Positions 39,168 to 44,819 of a stretch of 44,819 nt of DNA are shown in pieces. Origin of the DNA: Oscillospiraceae bacterium (GTDB lineage: Bacteria > Bacillota > Clostridia > Oscillospirales > Oscillospiraceae). The position numbers and the translations under genes are program-made. Position 1 is the first letter of the stretch. Each line of letters begins with the position of its first letter. The notes under the pieces are model-generated. The model saw only the letters and a list, made by a program, of their open reading frames with translations. It ran no database searches and was not told where the DNA came from. The stretch spans positions 1-44,819 of the forward strand of contig JAAWBZ010000167.1 in assembly GCA_022792945.1 (NCBI GenBank), given 5' to 3'.

Positions 39168-40196
39168 ATGCTAAAAGATCGGGAAGGAAACACGATAAAT
39201 CTATCAGAAGATCCAAATGGTCATTTGCTCGTCTTAGGTCGCTCCGGTGCAGGAAAAACCTATTTTTCCTGCCGCAAAATTGAAACCGAAATGGAAAAAA
39301 GAAAGAAAATTTATGTCTTCGATTATTCCAGCAGCTATTCATTGAATGAACTGAAAAAAAATAAATTTAAGTACATGGATAACACAAAAATTTCAAATCC
39401 ACTAAACGAACCTCTTAACTGGATCTTTTCAGGAAATGATATAAAAAAGCTCTTATCCGATGCACTATTACGGGGATTAAGGATCCGCAGTTATTATCAA
39501 AAAAAATCGCTATCAAAAGCAATAGCTATGGTATTTTCCAAGGACGACTGTTTCTCTATCCCCCGATTGATCGAACAATTGACCGATCTGCACTATTTGG
39601 AAGAGGATATAGAAAGTCAAAAAAATGCCCTCCATTTACTCAATCGATTAGATCCATATAGTGAAATAAAAGAGATCATGATCTCTTCAAAAAAGCAAGA
39701 GGAAAACGGAGAAAACTTACATATTATCCAACTATCTGATTATCCAGAAATCCAAAGAACATTTCTGACGGAATTCCTCGCAGAGTTGTTTTGGGCAGAG
39801 GTACGATACGGTGAAAAAAGATCGGATATCGTATTATTTGACGAGTTTCAAAATATGAATATCAGACGCGGGAATGCATTGTCATCACTGCTCCGTGAAG
39901 GGAGAAAATTTGGTATATCAGTTTATTTATATACCCAATTTATGGGGAATTATGATAAAGAAGCTGTAGATACGTTGACACAAGTGGGTAATCTGATCTT
40001 TTTCAAACCGACAGAAAATGAGATGGATCTCACCTCAAAATTGATCAATCCGAACCATCCTAAAAATTGGAAGAGTATCTTGAACAGGTTACGGACTGGG
40101 GAGGCGATCATCAAAGGAACCTACACTTTAAACAACAATAAAAAAGAAATTTGCACACCAATCTTATGCAAAGTACAGGAGGTAAAAAATATATGA
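39168..40196 (+). CDS. HerA/FtsK/TraD-type ATPase of the integrative element
   Basis: Protein of 342 aa with Walker A G24-R-S-G-A-G-K30-T31, a following DYSSSYSLNE strand, Walker B VLFDEFQNM (D225-E226) and a sensor region GRKFGISVYLYTQFMGNYDK. This is a compact HerA/coupling-protein fold of about 340 aa lacking extra N-terminal domains. It starts one base after the previous stop; its own stop overlaps the excisionase start. Possible roles are DNA pumping for the element (transfer, partition or replication) together with the DUF927-like protein. It is unlike the HerA protein at 24845. Confidence 0.83.
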   Translation: MLKDREGNTINLSEDPNGHLLVLGRSGAGKTYFSCRKIETEMEKRKKIYVFDYSSSYSLNELKKNKFKYMDNTKISNPLNEPLNWIFSGNDIKKLLSDALLRGLRIRSYYQKKSLSKAIAMVFSKDDCFSIPRLIEQLTDLHYLEEDIESQKNALHLLNRLDPYSEIKEIMISSKKQEENGENLHIIQLSDYPEIQRTFLTEFLAELFWAEVRYGEKRSDIVLFDEFQNMNIRRGNALSSLLREGRKFGISVYLYTQFMGNYDKEAVDTLTQVGNLIFFKPTENEMDLTSKLINPNHPKNWKSILNRLRTGEAIIKGTYTLNNNKKEICTPILCKVQEVKNI

Positions 40197-40390
40197 AACA
40201 CGAGGTCCCCATCTGGCAAAAAGCATTTTTGACTCTAGAAGAAGCAGCGGCATATACGGGAATAGGGATGCAAAAATTACGGGATCTGAGTTCCGATGAC
40301 CACTGCGACTTTGTGCTCTGGAATGGCGCAAAACGAATGTTTAAACGTAAAAAATTAGTTGATTTTCTTGATAAGTCTTTTTCAATTTAA
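40193..40390 (+). CDS. Excisionase
   Basis: Protein of 65 aa, Tn916 Xis-like: FLTLEEAAAYTGIGMQKLRD is the winged-helix start, followed by LWNGAKRMFKRKKLVDFLDK. It directs the adjacent integrase toward excision. The ATG overlaps the preceding stop (ATGA), with AGGAGG 9 bases upstream. It lies directly before the integrase, as in Tn916 and many ICEs. Confidence 0.88.
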   Translation: MKHEVPIWQKAFLTLEEAAAYTGIGMQKLRDLSSDDHCDFVLWNGAKRMFKRKKLVDFLDKSFSI

Positions 40391-40451
40391 AAAAATCACG
40401 GGGCTATGTAAGATCACATGGCCCTGATGATCATTTGATCGGAGGATAAAA

Positions 40452-41696
40452 ATGGCAAAACAAGGTAACAAAAGGTTTGACAAAAAGCATCGTTTATTAA
40501 GGACTGGAGAAGTACAACGTCCGGATGGGTATTATACCTACCGCTGGACAACCCGCGATGGGAAAAGGCACAGCGTCACTGCCAGTACATTAGAAGAACT
40601 AAGAGAAAAAGAGGATGAAATCATAAGGGATAAATGTGATGGCATACGGGTGGATGCAAAAAATGTAACGTTAAACGACATGTTCGAACTATGGAGTACC
40701 ATAAAGCGCGGTTTAAAAGACAATACTTTCCAAAACTACCGCTACCTGTACAATATGTTTGTGCGGCTTGATATAGGCCGTATCCGTATCCAAACACTGA
40801 AAAGATCGGACATGAAACGCTACTACAATATGCTCGTGGAAGAACGTGGTCTGCGAGTATCAACCGTAGAAAGCATACATACCGTACTGCACCAGGTATT
40901 GACAGTTGCCGTGGAAGATGGATACATGCGTACAAACGTATCTGATAATGTTTTAAAAGAGTTAAAACAGACCCATAATATAGATGCAAACCACCGTAGA
41001 GCACTGACCGTACCGGAACAGGATCTATTCTTAAATTATTTAAGACCGGAGAACAACAGATACCACCATTGGTATCCTGTCTTCGCTGTCATAATCGGGA
41101 CCGGGATGCGTGTAGGGGCGATCACTGGACTGCGTTGGTGTGATATCGACCTGGAAAAAGATATCATCGATGTCAACCATACCCTTGTCTATTACGACCA
41201 CGCCCAAGAAGGATGCTATTTTAATATCCATGCCCCCAAAACGGAAGCTGGAAAACGGAAGATCCCCATGCTGGACTACGTGAAAGAGGCTTTTTTGATG
41301 GAAAAACAGCTCCAAGAATACAGAGGGACACACTGCAAAGTAACTATCGATGGGTATACTGACTTCATCTTTGTGAACCGTTTCGGCTCAGTCCAGCATC
41401 AGGGAACGTTAAACCGCGCTCTCCGCCGGATCACCCGTGACTGCAACGATGATCAGCTCAATAAAGGCATTGCTGACCCTGTACTTTTACCAAGGTTCAG
41501 CTGTCATTCCTTACGCCATACATTTACGACCCGGCTGGTAGAACAGGGTATAAACATTAAAGTTGTACAGGATGTCTTGGGACATAAAGATGTGGGGACT
41601 ACCCTCAATATATATACGGATGTGACAAAAGAACTAAAACAATCTGAATTTGAAAAACTGCAGGATCTGATGAAGAAAAACGATGATAAAAAGTGA
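40452..41696 (+). CDS. Tn916-type tyrosine integrase
   Basis: Protein of 414 aa. An N-terminal arm-binding domain (about 1-65, YYTYRWTTRDGKRHSVTAST) is followed by a SAM-like domain (70-170) and a catalytic domain with R220 in GTGMRVGAITGLRW, the box H352-S-L-R355-H356 and Y388 in LNIYTDV. All catalytic residues are present and the length is standard. CGGAGG lies 7 bases before the ATG. It forms a unit with the excisionase. Its attachment sites were not identified; the 478-base stretch after it holds a small hairpin (TACCTA/TAGGTA near 41769) and no gene. Confidence 0.95.
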   Translation: MAKQGNKRFDKKHRLLRTGEVQRPDGYYTYRWTTRDGKRHSVTASTLEELREKEDEIIRDKCDGIRVDAKNVTLNDMFELWSTIKRGLKDNTFQNYRYLYNMFVRLDIGRIRIQTLKRSDMKRYYNMLVEERGLRVSTVESIHTVLHQVLTVAVEDGYMRTNVSDNVLKELKQTHNIDANHRRALTVPEQDLFLNYLRPENNRYHHWYPVFAVIIGTGMRVGAITGLRWCDIDLEKDIIDVNHTLVYYDHAQEGCYFNIHAPKTEAGKRKIPMLDYVKEAFLMEKQLQEYRGTHCKVTIDGYTDFIFVNRFGSVQHQGTLNRALRRITRDCNDDQLNKGIADPVLLPRFSCHSLRHTFTTRLVEQGINIKVVQDVLGHKDVGTTLNIYTDVTKELKQSEFEKLQDLMKKNDDKK

Positions 41697-42005
41697 TGAG
41701 TGACACCCTGACAGAAGATAACAACCGAGCAGATCTGTGGTCAAAAAAAGATGTGGAGATAGGCACATACCTAATAATAGGTACTGACAGACAAGCCATC
41801 GCAGAAAACTACCAGACTGACACCTATCTTTCATTGTAACGCTACAGACAGTGTACATGACCATGAAAATAACGCGGACCGGATGGTAAAACGCCAATGC
41901 ACTACAGTAGCCGATATATTTTCTCATGCAATTACGTACTATATTTAGGACAATTGACCAGATCCCATTATTTCGGATATGATCACGGGCAGATGATCTG
42001 CGGAT

Positions 42006-42033
42006 AGAACAGGAGGCTCTATACTCCTGTTCT
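42006..42033 (+). terminator. Hairpin downstream of the integrase region
   Basis: AGAACAGGAG-GCTCTATA-CTCCTGTTCT perfect stem, followed by an AT-rich stretch and the promoter of the toxin-antitoxin pair. Confidence 0.55.
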
Positions 42034-42076
42034 ATCTATATAAATCTTTATTTTTTATGGAAATTTTTTGAAAAGG

Positions 42077-42085
42077 TGATATAAT
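42077..42085 (+). promoter_or_regulatory. Extended -10 promoter of the MntA/HepT pair
   Basis: TG-A-TATAAT (TATAAT at 42080-42085) without a clear -35 box, typical of an extended -10 promoter. The start codon is about 90 bases downstream, with AAAGGAAC as ribosome binding site. Confidence 0.45.
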
Positions 42086-42174
42086 TGAGGAAGCAACAAG
42101 AGCCAGAAAATATATATTGTGTTCCCAGTTCCTGGCTTGTCAGGATCAGGACATAAAAGAAAGGAACTAGTAAA

Positions 42175-42477
42175 ATGAACAGCAATGTATTTACACTAAA
42201 AGATATTGCAAGTCGGATAAGACCGGTCGTAAAAAAATATGGAATAAAAGAAATATATCTGTTTGGATCCTATGCGCGAGGTGAAGCAGATGAAAACAGC
42301 GATCTAGATTTCCTGGTGTTTGGAGGAGAGGATTTTAAACTCACGATGATCTTTGCTTTTGCTGAAGAACTACGGGAGGTACTGAAAAAAGATGTGGATG
42401 TGTTTGAGATCAACGAGATTGATAAGGATAGCGATCTTTATGATGTGATCATGAAAGAGAGGCTGCTTGTAGCATGA
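42175..42477 (+). CDS. mntA: MntA-type nucleotidyltransferase antitoxin
   Basis: Protein of 100 aa, minimal nucleotidyltransferase: LFGSYARGEADENSDLDFLV with the catalytic pair D43-x-D45 and the GS loop at 31-32. MntA proteins modify (AMPylate) the HEPN toxin partner and so block it. The stop overlaps the toxin start (ATGA), the usual arrangement of MNT-HEPN pairs. Length and motifs are complete, so it is probably active. Confidence 0.88.
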   Translation: MNSNVFTLKDIASRIRPVVKKYGIKEIYLFGSYARGEADENSDLDFLVFGGEDFKLTMIFAFAEELREVLKKDVDVFEINEIDKDSDLYDVIMKERLLVA

Positions 42478-42809
42478 AGTATTCAGATCAGCAACGGATC
42501 AAAAAAATATATGAAAAGGCAATACTGTTAAATGAATATATTGTGAGCCATCAGATAAAGAAGGAAGAACTATTGACGGAAATATCCCTACAATGGCTGG
42601 TCACAACACCATTATATAATATCGGAGAACATGTCTATAACCTATCCAATGCATATAAAGAAGCCCATGACGAAATCCAGTGGGCAATGATAGCCGGTCT
42701 CAGGCATCGCCTGATCCATGACTATGATGGTACAAACTGGAATATCATTGCAGATGTGGTTTTTGAAGAATTACCTGTTTTGATAGAACAATTAGAAAAA
42801 TTAATATAG
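42474..42809 (+). CDS. hepT: HepT-type HEPN toxin (DUF86)
   Basis: Protein of 111 aa, all-helical HEPN domain with the RNase motif R77-HRLI-H82 followed by DY in GLRHRLIHDYDGTNWN (RX4HXY), as in HepT toxins. It is translated from an ATG overlapping the antitoxin stop. HepT-MntA acts as an abortive-infection or plasmid-stabilising pair. The gap 42810-43150 holds no clear gene other than the terminator. Confidence 0.88.
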   Translation: MKYSDQQRIKKIYEKAILLNEYIVSHQIKKEELLTEISLQWLVTTPLYNIGEHVYNLSNAYKEAHDEIQWAMIAGLRHRLIHDYDGTNWNIIADVVFEELPVLIEQLEKLI

Positions 42810-43103
42810 TACTCATAGTTGCGGAATGTGTGTACTTGGATATTGGTTTTCTGAAAAAAAATAGATTTATCAGCAACTGTACCAATCTTGTTTTTCTCAC
42901 ACACGGGATAGCATCAGAAGGATATGGTTGCATCCAGCAGGGTTTATGTGTATAATTTAAGCAAGCAGATATACAGATCCATATCAGGAAAGGGCAAATA
43001 AGGGATGGAAAAAGAAAACCGGAAATATAAGGATAGCGTGTTCGTCGATCTATTCTGATGTATAAAGTTATTTGAGAACATAAAATATAGACTTTTACGA
43101 AAT

Positions 43104-43145
43104 AGACACATACATATCCTAAGCTTTTAGGAACAGTATGTGTCT
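43104..43145. terminator. Bidirectional terminator
   Basis: AGACACATA (43104-43112) and TATGTGTCT (43137-43145) form the outer stem and TCCTAA-GCTT-TTAGGA the inner one, between the convergent toxin and DUF262 genes, with T runs outward. Confidence 0.75.
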
Positions 43146-43151
43146 GTTTCA

Positions 43152-44309
43152 TTATAATTCAAGTAAATCTGAATATATTTTTCTCCTTGCAGTATTGGAT
43201 TTATTTGTGAAATTTACATTATTGTACCATTCTATTAATTTATCTTTTTCTTTGTTGGTAAATTCATCTTGATGGTAAACAAAATATCCTATTAGATAAT
43301 TTATGTAGTCAGCACGATTATGTTTCTTTAAATCATTATCCTCAATAAATTGAAGTGCTTTATCTAATGCATTTAATGTCATTTTAAAACATTCTTGAAG
43401 CTGCTCTGGTTTCAATTTACAAAGTTGAGAATCTTTTGCATCTGATGACATGGTTGAAAAATTGCTTGCATGTTTATCAGAAAAAAGCAGTTCATATGAA
43501 GGATTTAAGGCGGCAATAGGATAAGAAACATGGGTTTTTTGAGGCTTAAAGTAATCATAACCATATTCACTAACTTTATTTCCATATGGATGTATATATT
43601 GAGTATATATATCTAGCCCATGAGCTTTTAATTTTGAAAATCTCATTTGAATGATACTAACTCGACTTCCTGCATTATTTAAGACTTCAAACCAATTAAT
43701 TTGTTCCTCCTCTGAAAGGTCTGTAGCAAAATTAATAGTATACTGGTATGTTTTAATTTTACCTCGGATTTGTAAAAGTGAACTAAGTACACCTGAAAGG
43801 ACACCGTGCTGATTCGTATAATCAATTAATACAGATTCATCCTTGTTAAGTAAAATTCCAACAGGAATTTGATTTCTGCGGACGCTTTCAGTATTTATAA
43901 CAAATTCTCCTTTACCTAAATCTAAAACTACATTTTTTAAGTCTGGATGATTGCAATAAGCCTTATAGTTAGTAGTTAATCGTTGCTGACCATCTACAAC
44001 AGACATTTGTCCTCTTAAAATATTTGGCAATAACTCTCGGTCAATGAAAGAAACTTGAGGAACAGCATACTCTGGATCAGTATTATTGATAATATTTATC
44101 GAAATAGCTGATATTGGAGATTTGCTAAGGAGTTGGTAATTAAGCAACTCAACGCATTTTTTTAAAGTCCAACTCAAATCTCTTTGATATAAAGGTAAAG
44201 TTAATTCGTTTTTTTCTATATTCTCGCAAAGTGCAAAAATATAGTCCTGACTACTGTTTTTTGTTGGATTAATATTTGCTGCGGCTAATAACTGTTTATT
44301 AACATTCAT
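43152..44309 (-). CDS. DUF262 (GmrSD-type) family protein
   Basis: Protein of 385 aa. The N-terminal DUF262 (ParB/Srx-like) domain shows LPLYQRDLSWTLKKCVELLN and V-V-D106-G-Q-Q-R110-L-T-T, the NTPase/nuclease signature of GmrS-like proteins. The C-terminal about 150 residues are helical and not matched to the HNH domain of GmrD. DUF262 proteins occur in type IV restriction (GmrSD) and other phage-defence loci. It is a single gene with its own promoter and terminator, AT-rich relative to its neighbours, so acquired separately. Confidence 0.8.
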   Translation of the reverse strand: MNVNKQLLAAANINPTKNSSQDYIFALCENIEKNELTLPLYQRDLSWTLKKCVELLNYQLLSKSPISAISINIINNTDPEYAVPQVSFIDRELLPNILRGQMSVVDGQQRLTTNYKAYCNHPDLKNVVLDLGKGEFVINTESVRRNQIPVGILLNKDESVLIDYTNQHGVLSGVLSSLLQIRGKIKTYQYTINFATDLSEEEQINWFEVLNNAGSRVSIIQMRFSKLKAHGLDIYTQYIHPYGNKVSEYGYDYFKPQKTHVSYPIAALNPSYELLFSDKHASNFSTMSSDAKDSQLCKLKPEQLQECFKMTLNALDKALQFIEDNDLKKHNRADYINYLIGYFVYHQDEFTNKEKDKLIEWYNNVNFTNKSNTARRKIYSDLLEL

Positions 44310-44324
44310 ATAATATCCTTCCTG

Positions 44325-44397
44325 CTGCTAAAAGTAGCAGCTACATCTATTTTGTTTAAATATAGCATTTATACTATAAAATGTCAAGTGCAGCTAC
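44325..44397 (-). promoter_or_regulatory. DUF262 promoter flanked by GCAGCTAC repeats
   Basis: On the reverse strand TTGACA (44382-44387), 17 bases, TATATT (44359-44364). GCAGCTAC occurs on the forward strand at 44337-44344 (inside the palindrome GTAGCAGCTAC) and at 44390-44397, i.e. on either side of the core promoter. A leader hairpin CTGCTA-AAAG-TAGCAG lies at 44325-44340. This is the layout of a repressor-controlled promoter, though no regulator is adjacent. Confidence 0.65.
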
Positions 44398-44509
44398 TTG
44401 TTTTTGTTTAAAAGGATTCATTGCTACCAGAAAGTTTAGTATTGGGTGCCTATATATTTTCAAAAAATCAGAATACCATGTCTAAAATCACGCTCCCTTA
44501 GCGGCTATT

Positions 44510-44542
44510 GGGTGAGAGGTCAAATCCTCCCGCCCTTTTTTT
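44510..44542 (+). terminator. Rho-independent terminator
   Basis: GGGTGAGAGG-TCAAAT-CCTCCCGCCC stem followed by seven T. No gene ends just upstream on the forward strand, so it may belong to a small RNA in 44400-44510 or to a lost gene. Confidence 0.6.
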
Positions 44543-44702
44543 ATTTCCACAAAACGATTCCATAGATTACCGCTCCTTGAAAACTTCACAGCAAGCCATC
44601 AGAGGGATACCCGCCACAGGGGACAGTAGAGCCACGATATGAGCCTGCCCACTGCTTAATCCGTGCAAAGCACAGACGGAGGAAACGCCGCTTTAGGAAA
44701 GC

Positions 44703-44756
44703 ATGGATCTGTATGGAATGGCTGCGATACATACCCTTGCTTACTGGCAGGGGTAA
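44703..44756 (+). CDS. Possible 17-aa leader peptide
   Basis: ATG at 44703 opens MDLYGMAAIHTLAYWQG and stops 24 bases before the next start codon. It has no clear ribosome binding site. Its place in the leader of the following gene is like a leader peptide, but chance cannot be excluded. Confidence 0.2.
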   Translation: MDLYGMAAIHTLAYWQG

Positions 44757-44780
44757 ATAAATCCAAGGAGGACAACGCCT

Positions 44781-44819
44781 ATGTGCAACAAACAAAATCC
44801 AACACGGAGGGAGGGATAC
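44781..44819 (+). CDS. Start of a gene cut by the window edge
   Basis: ATG at 44781 follows AAGGAGG by about 9 bases and reads MCNKQNPTRREGY to the end of the window. Too little is present for identification; it is likely a new accessory gene. Confidence 0.45.
   Translation, partial: MCNKQNPTRREGY

Noticed and set aside
35651..41973. AGATCCCAT shared near 35.65 kb and 41.96 kb as attachment-site direct repeat
   Set aside because: Only nine bases match, the flanks do not, and such a match is expected by chance in this amount of sequence.
44501..44535. tRNA T-arm-like sequence (GAGG-TCAAAT-CCTC)
   Set aside because: The loop has six bases instead of seven, no acceptor or anticodon arm can be built, and the segment is fully explained by a terminator hairpin with a T7 tail.

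Overview
The window looks like a stack of accessory (mobile and defence) DNA from a low-GC Gram-positive gut Clostridium-type bacterium, most like the Lachnospiraceae. That reading rests on gene content (Tn916-type integrase, Rpn-like nuclease, DUF5688-like and DUF6809-like small proteins, DUF932/YqaJ/Rad52-like set), AGGAGG-type ribosome binding sites and TTGxxx-N17-TATAAT promoters. No rRNA, complete tRNA, CRISPR array or core housekeeping operon was seen. Species assignment is inference.

Layout. (1) About 1-7.0 kb: a very AT-rich plasmid-like integrated element with a tyrosine recombinase, an iteron block of 21-22 bp period, GC-rich hairpins, a HUH-endonuclease/helicase Rep protein, long inverted repeats, a second tyrosine recombinase, small unknown genes and an XRE regulator. 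It ends near a site differing by one base from the bacterial parS consensus. (2) 7.2-11.2 kb: an Rpn-like PD-(D/E)XK protein bracketed by two related ~55 bp repeats, and a secreted thioredoxin-fold/fibronectin-III surface protein whose start region appears damaged or slippage dependent. (3) 11.3-17.9 kb: a replication/maintenance block with a primase-helicase, three RadC/JAB-family proteins (two lacking the metal site), small helix-turn-helix regulators and repeated noncoding motifs.

(4) 17.6-30.3 kb: the most notable part. An XRE repressor and a divergent WYL regulator with palindromic operators precede a decayed dynamin gene and then a tightly packed operon: dynamin-like GTPase A, dynamin-like GTPase B, a membrane protein split by a frame change, a HerA-type ATPase, a DNA/RNA non-specific endonuclease-family protein, a small protein and a truncated SUKH (SMI1/KNR4) immunity-like protein. 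Start/stop overlaps and regulator type suggest a membrane-linked antiviral or anti-plasmid system; that function is inferred.

(5) 30.4-35.4 kb: a phage/plasmid recombination block (unknown protein, 23-aa hydrophobic peptide, DUF932, YqaJ exonuclease, Rad52-like annealing protein, DUF5688-like protein). Two promoters here and one in front of the intact radC at 16.1 kb share the same architecture, linking blocks 3 and 5 as parts of one element interrupted by the defence operon. (6) 35.7-41.7 kb: a compact integrative element: unknown protein, small membrane protein, a DUF927-like protein without a recognisable Walker A motif, a HerA/FtsK-type ATPase, excisionase and integrase. (7) 42-44.8 kb: a MntA/HepT toxin-antitoxin pair, a DUF262 (GmrSD-type) gene with a strong promoter flanked by repeats, and the first codons of another gene at the right edge.
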